Below are positions 8,216-17,411 of a stretch of 64,000 nt of DNA, piece after piece. The notes under the pieces were generated by a model, which did not search any database, was not told where the DNA came from, and saw only the letters and a program-made list of their open reading frames with translations. A program made the translations under genes and the position numbers. Source of the stretch: CAVVZJ01 sp963752755 (GTDB taxonomy: Bacteria; Planctomycetota; Planctomycetia; Isosphaerales; Isosphaeraceae); the NCBI GenBank assembly GCA_963752755.1, contig CAVVZJ010000011.1, positions 124,001 through 188,000 on the forward strand, read 5' to 3'. The number at the start of each line of letters is the position of its first letter. The first letter of the stretch is position 1.

Positions 8216-8246
8216 GACGAGAACCCCTGCGCCGGCGTCCCGATTA

Positions 8247-8530
8247 TGTGCTATAATAAAAGCTAGCTCTCTGGCAATCCGGCGGACCACGCACCGACCC
8301 GATTCCGGCCATGCGTCGCGACGTCTCGGTGCGTCCTCGATGCCGAACGAACTTCAAAATGGGTAAAATGGCGATCTAGCTTGCTGGCAACAAACGGCTT
8401 GCGAACAGGCCGGTGGCGAGAGTTGGAGCGTCCCCCCGGCATCTTTCAGGCGTTCCGCAGGCGTCCTGGAGGCGTCGCCGGGGCGTTCCTGGTTAGTCCT
8501 GGGCGACCGGAGTGAGTTTCAATAAAGCGG
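8247..8530 (+). repeat. Dispersed element R1, candidate structured small RNA
   Basis: First of five copies. TGTGCTATAATAA at 8247 contains a perfect extended -10 box (TATAAT 8252-8257). The invariant core GCCGAACGAACTTCAAAAT is at 8342-8360, 84 bases after TATAAT. Hairpin arms GACGT (8320-8324) and GCGTC (8331-8335) lie before the core. Seven 11-base units run 8428-8504 (GCGTCCCCCCG, GCATCTTTCAG, GCGTTCCGCAG and so on). The copy ends with an A-rich tail AATAAAGCGG. It fills the gap between the RNase HII-like gene and parA. What is seen is the conservation of spacing; a transcript is inferred. Confidence 0.85.
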
Positions 8531-8614
8531 AGAGTGCAACCCGAACCGGACCGCCCCGAGGCGGATCGAAACACCACGACCGGGGCGGACCGGGGCCTTT
8601 TCCCGCGATCGTCC

Positions 8615-9523
8615 CTACTCGCGAAAGAGGCTCGTGGCCGGGGTCGTGGCCGGATGCGGCGCGGGGGTGGAGTCATGGGGGGCGTCGGTCCGGGTGGTGG
8701 ACGCGGGGGCGTCCTCGACCATCCAGAGGGGGGCGGGGTCGCGGCCCTGAAGCTCGGCGGCGAGGGAGGCGTAGTCCTCGGCGCCCCGGCTGGTGGGAGC
8801 GTACTGGAAGATGGACTGGCCGAAGCTGGGGCACTCGGCGAGCCGGATGTTGCGACGGACGCGGGTCCGGAAGAGGCGGGCGTCGGCCCAGGGGGCGTTG
8901 GCGCGTCGGGGGCCGGAGAAGTAGGTCTCCAGGTCCTCGATCACCTCGCCGCCAAGCCGGGTGCCCGACTCGTAGAGGCAGAGCACCACGCCGGCCACCC
9001 GGAGGTCGCGGTTGACCCGCTTGGAGACCAGGTGGATCGTCTCCAGCAGCTTCGACAACCCGTGCAACGCCAGGAAGTGCGCCTGCAACGGGATCAACAC
9101 CTCCCGCGCGGCGCAGAGGGCGTTGAGCGTGAGGATGCCGAGCGAGGGGGGGCAGTCCATCAGGACGTAGTCGAACTCCTCGGAGTCGGCTTCGAGCTGG
9201 TCACGCAGGATCATCTCGCGACCGACGGTGCCGATCAGCTCGACCTCGGCAGCGGCCAGGTCGATATGACTGCCGCAGCAGTAGAGGTTGGGCGCGATCT
9301 CGTGGCGGCTCTGGGCGATCGGCATGCTCTGGGTGAGCACCTCGTACAGGGAGGGGCCCGAACGGCCGGGCAGGAGGCCGAGGTGGAGGGTGGCGTGGGC
9401 CTGGGGGTCGAGGTCGAGGACGAGGGTCCGGTGACCCTCATTGGCGAGCGCGGCGGCGAGGTTGACCGTGGTGGTGGTCTTGCCCACGCCGCCCTTCTGG
9501 TTCAGGATCGCGATCCGTCGCAT
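8615..9523 (-). CDS. parA: ParA-family ATPase
   Basis: 302 aa. The deviant Walker A KGGVGKTTTTVNLA (from residue 10), the switch segment LDLDPQAHATLHLG and the Walker B YVLMDCPPSLG are intact, and the rest follows Soj/ParA (LIPLQAHFLALHGLSKL, GVVLCLYESGTRL). It binds ATP and non-specific DNA and drives segregation of chromosome origins or other cargo. The C-terminal ~35 residues (APASTTRTDAPHDSTPAP) are a low-complexity tail. No parB follows directly; the downstream neighbour is repeat R1 and the upstream one a DUF4177 protein, so this may be an orphan positioning ParA. Confidence 0.9.
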   Translation of the reverse strand: MRRIAILNQKGGVGKTTTTVNLAAALANEGHRTLVLDLDPQAHATLHLGLLPGRSGPSLYEVLTQSMPIAQSRHEIAPNLYCCGSHIDLAAAEVELIGTVGREMILRDQLEADSEEFDYVLMDCPPSLGILTLNALCAAREVLIPLQAHFLALHGLSKLLETIHLVSKRVNRDLRVAGVVLCLYESGTRLGGEVIEDLETYFSGPRRANAPWADARLFRTRVRRNIRLAECPSFGQSIFQYAPTSRGAEDYASLAAELQGRDPAPLWMVEDAPASTTRTDAPHDSTPAPHPATTPATSLFRE

Positions 9524-9691
9524 GGCGGGCTCCTTCCCTCACGCGTCGGGTGGACGCGCGGCGATTTGCGGCGGGTGGTCCGGTGCGGCCGGCAGTCTAA
9601 ACCGATCTCCCGAAGGCGCAAAGGCGAATTGCGGCCGGCGACCGAAGTCATCGGACCGGAGCGGGCCGCCCGGATCGCGACGGCTCGGGGC

Positions 9692-10192
9692 TCAGCGTTC
9701 GAGAATCACCACCAGCTCGTCGTGCGGCCCGGCGTGGCTGGGGAGGTTCATCACGACGGTCGACTTGACCGTCCAGCCCTGGCTTGAGTAGCGGTTGAGC
9801 GTCTCCTCCAGCCGGGCCGGGTCGAACTTGGCAGCGAAGCCGAGGTCCTTGTGGGTGAGGACCTTGTAGAGTCGATCGGCCTGGCCGGCGGGGGCGACGT
9901 CCGTCGGCGGTGGCGGCGCGGCGACGGCCATGATGTCCGTCGAGCCGGATAGCTCGATCCGGGGCGTCGGGCCGGTGGCGGCGTCGTCGAGGCGGATGGG
10001 GGCGAGGCTCCAGTCGTCTCCGGTCGCGGAGGGTGTTGTGGGCAAAGGGGACGGGCTCATGCCGTCATCCAGGCCCATCCGGTCGGGGATGGGGACGGCC
10101 GAACCACAGTGGGGGCACTTCGTCCGCTTGCCGGCGAACTCGGGTCGAGCCCGGAGCAATCGGCCGCAGGAGCAGGTGAACACGATCGCCAT
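9692..10192 (-). CDS. Zinc-ribbon protein with C-terminal DUF4177 domain
   Basis: 166 aa, start at ATG 10192, which has GGAGG 4-8 bases upstream. The N-terminal FTCSCGRLLRARPEFAGK and TKCPHCGSAVPIP form a four-Cys zinc ribbon of the kind found at the start of many planctomycete proteins. A low-complexity Pro/Ala linker follows. The last ~60 residues (RLYKVLTHKDLGFAAKFD, LEETLNRYSSQGW, HDELVVILER) match DUF4177. The function is unknown. Confidence 0.75.
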   Translation of the reverse strand: MAIVFTCSCGRLLRARPEFAGKRTKCPHCGSAVPIPDRMGLDDGMSPSPLPTTPSATGDDWSLAPIRLDDAATGPTPRIELSGSTDIMAVAAPPPPTDVAPAGQADRLYKVLTHKDLGFAAKFDPARLEETLNRYSSQGWTVKSTVVMNLPSHAGPHDELVVILER

Positions 10193-10404
10193 CGTCACCT
10201 CCGCGCGGGGAGAGGTCGTGGGATGACCGATGAAGATGCGAGAGCCGGATGGGCGTTCGATCGGTCGCGCGGAGGGAGGCATCGGCAATTTCGAGCCTTC
10301 TTGATCCCTCCACGCCATCGTACCTTACCCGTCCGCCTCGGACATTTCATCAGAAATCCGGGCGCAGCGGGTCCGCGAGGGCGGTCCGGATGGGGTCGAT
10401 CCGT

Positions 10405-12174
10405 TCAGGCGACGGCCTCGAACTCGGCGACCAGCGTCTCGACGCCGATCCGGTGGCAGAAGTCGCCGAAGTGCTCGTCCGGCTGGCGATCCGCCTTGAA
10501 GCGTGCGAAGACGGGGGCCAGCTCGGCCACGATCCGGTCGAAGGGCACGTAGTCCTTGAACAGGACGTTCAGACGCTCGCCCAGGGTGCTGCCGCCGAGG
10601 AAGACCGTATAGGTGCCGGCCTCATTGCCGCCGTCCTCGGTCTTCACGGCGGAACGGCCGACGAGGCCGATGTCGGCGTTGTACGGACGGGCGCAGCCGT
10701 TGGGGCAGCCGGTCATCCGGACGGTGAACCGCTCCTCGGCCAGTCCTTGTCGCTCCAGCTCCGCTTCCAGTTGATCCATCAAGGAGGGCAACGCCCGCTC
10801 GGCCTCGGTGACGGCCAGGCCGCAGGTTGGCAAGGCGGGGCAGGCCATCGACCAGCGGCGAACGGTCGAGACGCTCTCGACCCGGGCGATGCCGTACGCC
10901 TCCAGCCAGGCCTCCACCTCGGCCTTCCAGGCGGGGTCAAGGTCGATCAGGAGAATCGACTGCTGGCAGGTCAGGCGGGCCGGGGTGCCGTACTTCTGGA
11001 AGAAGGCGCGGAGGCCGCTCGCCAGTCGGAGCGAGTCGGAATCCTTGATCCGGCCGTTCTCGACGGGCAGGCCGAGCGAGAGCTTGCCGTCCCCCTGGTC
11101 GTGCCAGCCGAGGTGGTCGCAGACCTCCGTCACCGGGTTGGGCCGGGGCTCGGCCAGACGGCGGCCGAGGTACTCCTCGACCTTCGCCTTGAAGGCCGGC
11201 AGGCCCATGTCATAGATCACGTACTTGAGCCGGGCCCGCTTGCGGTCGGAGCGATTCCCGAGGTCGCGGAAGACCTTCACGACCGCCTCGCCCACCGCCA
11301 GGACGTCGCCCCGCGGAATGAACGCCATCTCCTGCCCCAGCGCCGGAAAGGTCTTGCCCGCGCTCGGGGTCGTGCCCAGGCCGCCGCCGACGGAGACGTT
11401 GTAGCCGGCGATCTGGCCGTCCTCGACCACGGCGATGAAGCCGAGGTCGTTGGCATAGACATCGACGCAGTTGTCGTCCGGCAAGGTAAACGCCGTCTTG
11501 AACTTGCGCGGGAGGTACGCCTTGCCGAGGATCGGCTCGACCGGGTCGTCGTTGGGCGTGGGGACGAGGCTCGGACCCTGCGCCGGGAAGTCGGGGATCG
11601 CGATCTTCTCGCCGTCGAGCCAGAGGTCGTAATAGGACGTCGATCGCGGGGCGATGTGGGACGTGAACGCGAGGCAGTCGGCGTGCAACTCCTCGTGGGC
11701 TGCGTCCTTCGACGGCGCCGGGCAGGCCAGGACGTTCCGCTCGACGTCGCCGCACGCGGCCAGGGTCGAGAGCAACGCCTCGTTGATCTTGCGGAGGACG
11801 GCCGGCACGTCCTGCTTGAGCACGCCGTGGAGCTGGAATTCCTGGCGGGTCGTGATCCGCAAGGTGCCGTTGCCGAGCGTCCGCGACAGCTCATCCTCGG
11901 CGAGATACTGCGCCGCCGTGATCCGACCGCCGGGAACGCGGGTCCGGATCATGAACTGATGGGCCTTCTCCTTGCCCTCGCGCTTGAGCTGCAACCTCAG
12001 GTCCCGGTCGTCCTGCTGATACGAACCGTGGAACTTCAGGACGTTGGCCGACTCCTCCGGGATGTGCGTGGTCGTCTGGTCGCGAAACTCCTCCAGCAGC
12101 ATGCCCCGCAGGTACTCGCTGGCGATCTTGACGGCCTCGACCTTGCTCGGCTTGCCCTGGGCTTTCGCGTCCAT
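10405..12174 (-). CDS. Assimilatory sulfite reductase hemoprotein subunit
   Basis: 589 aa. The duplicated ferredoxin-nitrite/sulfite reductase layout is complete. The 4Fe-4S/siroheme ligands are MACPALPTCGLAV (Cys-X5-Cys) and RMTGCPNGCARPY (Cys-X3-Cys). Siroheme-contact blocks such as LRITTRQEFQLHG and CPAPSKD are also present. It reduces sulfite to sulfide with six electrons for cysteine synthesis. ATG 12174 follows GGGAGGGAG. CysI versus ferredoxin-dependent Sir cannot be settled here because no cysJ flavoprotein is adjacent. The chemistry links to the SUF operon 5 kb away, which uses sulfur for Fe-S clusters. Confidence 0.92.
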   Translation of the reverse strand: MDAKAQGKPSKVEAVKIASEYLRGMLLEEFRDQTTTHIPEESANVLKFHGSYQQDDRDLRLQLKREGKEKAHQFMIRTRVPGGRITAAQYLAEDELSRTLGNGTLRITTRQEFQLHGVLKQDVPAVLRKINEALLSTLAACGDVERNVLACPAPSKDAAHEELHADCLAFTSHIAPRSTSYYDLWLDGEKIAIPDFPAQGPSLVPTPNDDPVEPILGKAYLPRKFKTAFTLPDDNCVDVYANDLGFIAVVEDGQIAGYNVSVGGGLGTTPSAGKTFPALGQEMAFIPRGDVLAVGEAVVKVFRDLGNRSDRKRARLKYVIYDMGLPAFKAKVEEYLGRRLAEPRPNPVTEVCDHLGWHDQGDGKLSLGLPVENGRIKDSDSLRLASGLRAFFQKYGTPARLTCQQSILLIDLDPAWKAEVEAWLEAYGIARVESVSTVRRWSMACPALPTCGLAVTEAERALPSLMDQLEAELERQGLAEERFTVRMTGCPNGCARPYNADIGLVGRSAVKTEDGGNEAGTYTVFLGGSTLGERLNVLFKDYVPFDRIVAELAPVFARFKADRQPDEHFGDFCHRIGVETLVAEFEAVA

Positions 12175-12370
12175 CGAACTCTCCCTCCCGATCGCTCCCG
12201 CGGTTCGAACATCACCATGTTCGGTCGGAACGTAATCTTTCTTGATCGTGATTCTAGACGGGAGCCGGCCGGAGATCAATGGGAACTCCGATCGAGAACC
12301 GGGATTGGGGTGGGGCAGCGCTGGGGGTTAGACTGGGGAAGGGACGAGTCGGGCCGGGGGGGGCGGAGCG

Positions 12371-12865
12371 ATGGGCGATTATACCCTGGAGGGGCCGAAA
12401 CCGGCGCGGATGTACGAGGTGATCCTGCCGAAGAAGCTCGGCTATTTCGGCAAGATCGAGGAGGTTCTGGAAGACCTCTTCCGCGAGGAGGCGATCCGCG
12501 ACGTGCCGTTCGTCGGGCGGACGATCGCCGAGCGAAGGCGGCAGGACCCGACGTTTGATGAGGAGCGCTGGGTCAGGACGCTGGCCCGGGCGTGCCGGGG
12601 TTACTCGATTTACGAGATGGATGGTCGCTACCTGTCGTCCTCCGGCCCGATCGATGAGCGGGTCCTGGTCTTCCGGTTCATCTTCCACAACCCGACCGAC
12701 TCCGAGATCGACACCGGCACGGATTTCCTGACGGCGTCGCTGGAGGTGATCAACCACCTGGTCGCCCACCGCTTCGCCCAGGAACTGGGAGTCGAGGAGG
12801 AAATCTGGTTCCTCGAATACACGAAGCCTCAACTGGCCATCTGGCATCGTCACTCGGCGGAGTAA
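12371..12865 (+). CDS. Hypothetical protein, 164 aa
   Basis: I do not recognise this gene. It is a soluble alpha/beta protein: EVILPKKLGYFGKIEEVLED, VRTLARACRGYSIYEMDGRY, VLVFRFIFHNPTDSEID, and EEEIWFLEYTKPQLAIWHRH. The frame is intact with normal codon usage. It is divergent from the sulfite reductase gene with ~196 bases between them, so the two may share a regulatory region. Confidence 0.6.
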   Translation: MGDYTLEGPKPARMYEVILPKKLGYFGKIEEVLEDLFREEAIRDVPFVGRTIAERRRQDPTFDEERWVRTLARACRGYSIYEMDGRYLSSSGPIDERVLVFRFIFHNPTDSEIDTGTDFLTASLEVINHLVAHRFAQELGVEEEIWFLEYTKPQLAIWHRHSAE

Positions 12866-12910
12866 GCTCTTGTCTCCCGACGACGAATGGCCGCACGCGC
12901 CCCTTCGCTG

Positions 12911-13183
12911 TGTGCTATAATTAACTCTAGCTCCCTGGCAGCCCGGTGGTCCTCCGGACTCTACCTGCTGGCGAAGCCTCGCGACGCCGCGGCGCGTCTC
13001 CGGGCGCCGAACGAACTTCAAAATAGGCAAAATCTCTCTGGTAACATTCGGGCTTCTCGGGACTTACGTCCTGAGCTCTGGGATTCTGGAGAGCGTCCTC
13101 ACACCGTTCCGCAGGCGTCCCGGGTGCGTCGCCGGGGCGTCCTCGTGCCGTCCAAAGCCTCTGGGTGGTGATTAAACAAAGCG
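12911..13183 (+). repeat. Dispersed element R2, candidate structured small RNA
   Basis: Begins TGTGCTATAATTA (TATAAT 12916-12921). The core GCCGAACGAACTTCAAAAT is at 13006-13024, again 84 bases after TATAAT. Hairpin GACGC (12983-12987) / GCGTC (12994-12998) closes a six-base loop. Six exact 11-base units occupy 13093-13158 (GCGTCCTCACA, CCGTTCCGCAG, GCGTCCCGGGT, GCGTCGCCGGG, GCGTCCTCGTG, CCGTCCAAAGC). The tail is ATTAAACAAAGCG. It accounts for most of the 471-base gap between two convergent genes. Confidence 0.88.
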
Positions 13184-13336
13184 TCGCGTGCCGCTCCGCC
13201 GGGTCTTTCGTGTCGGTTCGCGGGGGGGTATTCCGGTGCTGACTCCGCCTCTTCCCGGAACGATTCCTGGTTCGTCTGGACTGGCGTTGGGTTCCGTATC
13301 CTTCTTGCAACAGGAACCGGGTCGGCCGAATCCGGA

Positions 13337-14736
13337 TCAGCCGCCGTTGTTGGCGGTCGCTTCCTCGCCGGCCTCGGGGAGGTCGGGGATGCCGAGTTCC
13401 TTGATGCGGCGGTAGAGGCGGGGGCGGGAGATGGCGAGGAGGTCGGCGGCGCGGGACTTGTTCTGGCGGGAGCGGTGGAGGGCTTGCTCGATCAGGCGGC
13501 GCTCGACCTGTTCGAGGATCTGGTCGAGCGGGGTGACGGGCGGCGGCAGGGTGGCGCGGGGTAGGCGGCGGCGAGGTGGCCGCGGACCGACGAGGGCAGG
13601 TCGGAGGCGGTGATCAGGTCGCCGGTGGCCTGGGTGTGAGCGGCATCGAGGACGCGGGTCAACTCGCGGAGGTTCCCGGGCCAGTCGTAGGCGCGGAGGA
13701 CGTCGAGAGCGTCGGAGGCAAAACCGAGGCGGCGGCGCTCCTCGCGGAGATTGGTGCGTTCGAGGGCGTGCTGGGCCAGCAGGGGCAGTTCATCGAGGCG
13801 GTTGCGCAGGGGGAAGAGGCGGATGATGAGTCCGGTCAGGGTGAAGTAGAGGTCGTCGCGGAGCCGGCCGTCGCGGCGGGCCTCGTCGGGATCGGCGGTG
13901 GTGGTGGCCAGGAGGCGGACGCCCGGCGTCTGCAGGGCGGCGGCGAGGCGAGCCTGGAGGTCGCGGGGAAGTTCGAGGATATCGCCGAGCAGCAGCGAGG
14001 AGCCCTCGGGCAGTTGGAGGCGGGGCCGTTCCGTCGCTGGGTCAGAGCCGAACAGTTCGCGGTCGAGCACCTCGGGGGGCAAGGCACTGGTGTCGAAGAC
14101 GAGCAGCGGGGCCTGGGGGCGCGGGCCGCGGAGGTGGATCGTACGGGCGACCAGGCGCTTGCCCGTGCCCGGTTCGCCCACGATCAGGACCGGCAACGTG
14201 GTCGCCGCGGCGGTGGCGACCTGCTCCAGCAGGCGACGATGCGCGGCCCCCTGGCCGATCAGGGCGTCGGAACCGTGCCGGGCGAGCAGGCGCTCACGAA
14301 CCTCCTGCAACTCGGCCCGGAGCCGCTGCGAGGCGCTGTCGGGGGCATGGGGTGGGGCGTTGGGGTCACGGACGAAGCCGAGCAAGCCGATCAGGCGGTT
14401 CTGGCCGTCACGCAGGGGCCAGAGCTCCAGGCGCCGCCACTGGCGTTCGCCCGAGGCGTGGACGACCAGGGTCGGGCCGCTGGCGGGCCGGCCTTCGAGG
14501 GCCTCGGGCGGCGGGCAAAAGCTGCCGCCGAGCCCTTCGAGGTCGCCGTCGCGACTGGGGCCGTGGGGCCGACAGGCGAGGCCGACCACCTCGTCGAGCG
14601 AACGGCCGGTCAGCTCCTCCCAGGCGCGGTTGACGTAGGCGAGCCGGCGTTCGGCATCGAGCAGGAAGACCGGCTCGGCGGCCTTCTGGAACAGGGTATT
14701 GAGCCGGCGGACGCTGACGGCGCGGGTGGTCGCCAT
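13337..14736 (-). CDS. Sigma-54-type transcriptional regulator (PAS, AAA+, Fis HTH), frame-broken
   Basis: An N-terminal PAS-like domain (AAEPVFLLDAERRLAYVNRA) is followed by an AAA+ domain with Walker A GEPGTGKRLVARTIH and WPGNLREL. The GAFTGA loop that contacts sigma-54 is not recognisable (FGSDPATERPRLQLPEGS stands in its place), so true sigma-54 activation is doubtful. The Fis-type helix-turn-helix (LIEQALHRSRQNKSRAADLL, SRPRLYRRIKELGIP) lies in the next frame from about 13557 to the stop at 13337; one base is missing there. The gene is divergent from the sugar-acid kinase gene and may control it. Confidence 0.8.
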
Positions 14737-14907
14737 GAATGGAGAGGAGAGGGGCCGACGGTGCGCGAGATCGGTTATCCTTGGGCGACGAGTTGGTGGG
14801 CCGTCTTGCTCGCCGGGTCATCGGGAAGGAAGGCTGGCCCCGCGGCGTTTGCCGCCGACACCCGGGACTCAGGATCGTCGGGAGACCTCGCGAAGGCAAG
14901 GAAAAAG

Positions 14908-15894
14908 ATGGAAAGACCGAGACGAGCCGTCGCCCTCGACGGCGGCACCACCAACACCCGCGCCCGGCTGATCGAGGACGGTCGGATCGTGGCCACGACC
15001 CGTCGGGCCGTCGGCGCCCGCGACACCGCGTTCTCGGGCGGCCCGGGTCCGCTGGCCGGGGCCGTCCGCGCCTGCCTGGACGAGCTGGAGTTGCTGGCCG
15101 GCGGGCCGCTGGGCCCGATCGTGGCGGCGGGGATGCTGACCGCGGAGGTCGGCCTGGTCGCCGTGCCGCACGCGGTCGCCCCGGCCGGCCTGGAGGAGCT
15201 GGCCCGTGGCCTGGCCGTCCGCACCTTGCCGGAGCTGGGCGGCCGGACGGTATCGTTCATCCCCGGCGTTCGGACGCCCGCCGGCCCAGGGCCGGACGGC
15301 TGGGCCGAGGCGGACGTGATGCGGGGCGAGGAGTGTGAGACGCTCGGGGCCTGGACGCTTCTGGGGCGGCCACCGGGCCGCCGGGTCTTCCTCTGGCCGG
15401 GCTCGCACACCAAGCTCGTCGAGCTGGACGACGCCGGTCGGATCGCCCGGAGTCACACGACACTGGCCGGCGAGCTCTGGGCGGCAGTGGCCGGCCATAC
15501 CTTGCTGGCCGCGAGCTTGCCGGCAGCCGGCGCGGTGCCCGAACGGCCCGACCCCGAGGCCCTGGAGGCCGGGCGCCGGCTGGTCGAGCGGTCAGGACTG
15601 GCCCGCGCCGCCTTCGCGGTCCGCCTGGCCGCACTGGGCGGGGCGCTGGGCCCCGAGTCGCGGGCGGCCTTCTGGCTCGGAGCGGTCGTGGCCGATGACG
15701 CGGCAAACCTCCTGCGGCACCCAATCCTCGCCGGCTCCGACCCGCTGGTGATCGGTGGCCGGCAGCCTCAGCGCGGCCTCTTCACACGCTGGCTGAAGGG
15801 GCGGTACGCGGGACCGGTGGAGGTGCTTGACGACGATCAGGCCGACCGGGCCTCGGCCCTCGGGGCCTTGGCGATTGCGGAGCGGGCGCGATGA
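14908..15894 (+). CDS. dgoK: 2-dehydro-3-deoxygalactonokinase
   Basis: 328 aa, matching the DgoK family. The N-terminal phosphate loop VALDGGTTNTRARL, the family block ADVMRGEECETLGAW, WPGSHTKLVEL, and the late IGGRQPQRGLFTRWL are all present. The enzyme phosphorylates 2-keto-3-deoxygalactonate in the De Ley-Doudoroff route of galactose/galactonate breakdown. ATG 14908 is preceded by AAGGAAAAAG. Neither the partner aldolase nor a galactonate dehydratase gene is adjacent. The only nearby regulator is the divergent AAA+ protein. Confidence 0.85.
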   Translation: MERPRRAVALDGGTTNTRARLIEDGRIVATTRRAVGARDTAFSGGPGPLAGAVRACLDELELLAGGPLGPIVAAGMLTAEVGLVAVPHAVAPAGLEELARGLAVRTLPELGGRTVSFIPGVRTPAGPGPDGWAEADVMRGEECETLGAWTLLGRPPGRRVFLWPGSHTKLVELDDAGRIARSHTTLAGELWAAVAGHTLLAASLPAAGAVPERPDPEALEAGRRLVERSGLARAAFAVRLAALGGALGPESRAAFWLGAVVADDAANLLRHPILAGSDPLVIGGRQPQRGLFTRWLKGRYAGPVEVLDDDQADRASALGALAIAERAR

Positions 15895-15920
15895 GCCAGA
15901 GCAACCCGGTCGTGCCCGCT

Positions 15921-16722
15921 TCAGGAGTTGGCAAACTTGCTCCAGGACCAGACGACCTGCCCGACGATCGCGTTGGCCGCGCGGTTCTCCAGCTCGATGG
16001 GGACCATCGGGTGCTCGCGGCTCGGCTGGTTGGGACGGAGGATCAGGTGGCGGCCGGTGATCTCCAGCCAGCAGATCATCGCCCGGCCCTCGGGCGCGGC
16101 GGCGACGAGTTTGCCCTGGAGCTGCTGGGGGTCGCGGACCGCCCGATCGACGGCGACGACCGAGCCGGCCGGCAGGATCGGGTGCATGGCGTCGTCCTGC
16201 AACTGCACGGCGACCGTCTCCCGCGGGTGCGGGATCCACTGGCGATAGGCCAGGATGTGGCCCTCGGGAACCGCCGACGCCCTTGCCAGCCAGGGACGAC
16301 AGCGGGACCAGATCGACGGCCACGAAGTCGGAGGTACTGTCGCCCGGCAGGTTCTCCGGGGCGACGAAGACGACCTCGTTGGGCTCCCGTCTCGAGCTTC
16401 TCCAGGCCCCGCCGGATGAGCTGCTCGGGCGTCAGACTCCGCCAGGACCATATCTTCCAGGCCACGCCGATACTTCGGCCCCTGGCCGGTGAGTAACCAG
16501 ACCGGGTTGGTGCCGGTCTGGTCGATGAAGCTCAGCAGAACCTCAGCGGGGACCGTCACGCCCGTCTCATAGTTATACCAGGTGCGCGCCGGCAGGTTCA
16601 GCCGACCGCGCCAGCTCGGGTCCGCCATGCTCGCCGAAGAGCTCCTGGCGGACCTCGCGCAGCCGGCTGGAAATCTGAGCCTTGACATTGACCCGGATCG
16701 TCGGAGTCTTTTTTCGAGCCAC
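15921..16722 (-). CDS. XRE/S24-type repressor, heavily frame-broken, catalytic Ser absent
   Basis: From GTG 16722 (GGGGAGG upstream) the frame reads ARKKTPTIRVNVKAQISSRL and REVRQELFGEHGGPELA, then a second frame completes the helix-turn-helix (LNLPARTWYNYETGVTVPAE). A third frame gives SLTPEQLIRRGLEKLETGA, and the C-terminal half returns as AVPEGHILAYRQWIPHP. The C-terminal half is a LexA/CI-like S24 domain, but the usual (G)DSMxP serine motif reads DDAMHP, with Ala for Ser. At least four frame changes in ~600 bases make this the most damaged gene in the window. It may be a true pseudogene or just badly sequenced. Confidence 0.65.
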
Positions 16723-16807
16723 GTCGCCCTAGCCTCCCCCGTTTGAGGTTCCACCGGGCCGCCCGAATCCGCCATGCCCGCCATCGGAACAAAGCATGCG
16801 AGACTGA

Positions 16808-16837
16808 TTTATAGCAGCGTTCGTTGGCCGGTGTCAA
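16808..16837 (-). promoter_or_regulatory. Predicted sigma-70-type promoter for the XRE/S24 gene
   Basis: On the minus strand, a perfect -35 TTGACA (16832-16837) and a -10 TATAAA (16808-16813) are separated by 18 bases. They lie ~86 bases upstream of the GTG start at 16722. No operator half-sites are obvious around it. Confidence 0.6.
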
Positions 16838-17070
16838 TGAGAAAGTTCCCGCGGCCGTCCTTTTTTAGCTGGCCTGCTGATGATTGCAGGGTCGGGATGA
16901 CTTGCTTCATTGCTTCCTGACATGACTCCATGTTGACGGCTGGGTCGAGGAAAAGGCAATGGGCCGGGACTTAGGGTCGTTGTCCAGATTCGCCAAGGGA
17001 CGAGGTCGAGGTTGGGAATTCGCGACGTGTCAGCGCGAGAGAAGGCGTGATCGGTGCCGCGATTCTCGAC

Positions 17071-17370
17071 CTAAAAAATGCCGAGTTCGTCGCGGGCCGC
17101 GTCGGTCATCTTTTCGGGGGTCCAGGGCGGATTCATGACGAGCCTGACATTGGCCTTGGCGACGCCCTCGAGCTGCTCGAGGGCGTTGACGGCGTCGCGG
17201 AGCAACTGCGGGCCGGCCGGGCAGGCGGGGGAGGTGAGGGTCATCTCGACGTCCACCTCGTTGTCGCGGCTCTGGATCGTATAGACGAGGCCCAGGTCCA
17301 CGACGTTGACGTGCAACTCCGGATCCTTGACGGTGCGGAGGGCGTTGAGGATGGTTTCCTGGTCGGGCAT
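17071..17370 (-). CDS. sufT: SufT/MIP18-family (DUF59) iron-sulfur assembly protein
   Basis: 99 aa. It carries the DUF59 signature: LRTVKDPELHVNVVDLGLVY, MTLTSPACPAGPQLLRD with the conserved Cys, and VRLVMNPPWTPEKMTDAARD. Such proteins help load Fe-S clusters onto targets. It is the last gene of the suf run, 41 bases after sufE, so cotranscription is likely. ATG 17370 is the natural start. The frame is intact, unlike its upstream neighbours. Confidence 0.9.
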   Translation of the reverse strand: MPDQETILNALRTVKDPELHVNVVDLGLVYTIQSRDNEVDVEMTLTSPACPAGPQLLRDAVNALEQLEGVAKANVRLVMNPPWTPEKMTDAARDELGIF

Positions 17371-17411
17371 GGCGGCGGATTCCTTGCGATTGGGCGGGGA
17401 GGCGGCTGGAC

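Noticed and set aside
7118..8266. Long plus-strand frame (382 codons) opposite the RNase HII-like gene
   Set aside because: Its translation is a Gly/Glu/Ala run typical of an antisense shadow, while the minus frame has the DEAG motif.
8340..8366. Short peptide MPNELQNG encoded over the core of R1
   Set aside because: The ATG is absent from the other four copies and no ribosome-binding site precedes it, so it is not a conserved coding unit.
10249..12558. Plus-strand frame of 769 codons across the sulfite reductase gene
   Set aside because: It is the complement of a confirmed gene; no domain or start site supports it.
12911..13183. Elements R1-R5 as CRISPR arrays
   Set aside because: The 11-base units are far shorter than CRISPR repeats, have no spacers of constant length with unique sequence, and no cas genes are nearby.
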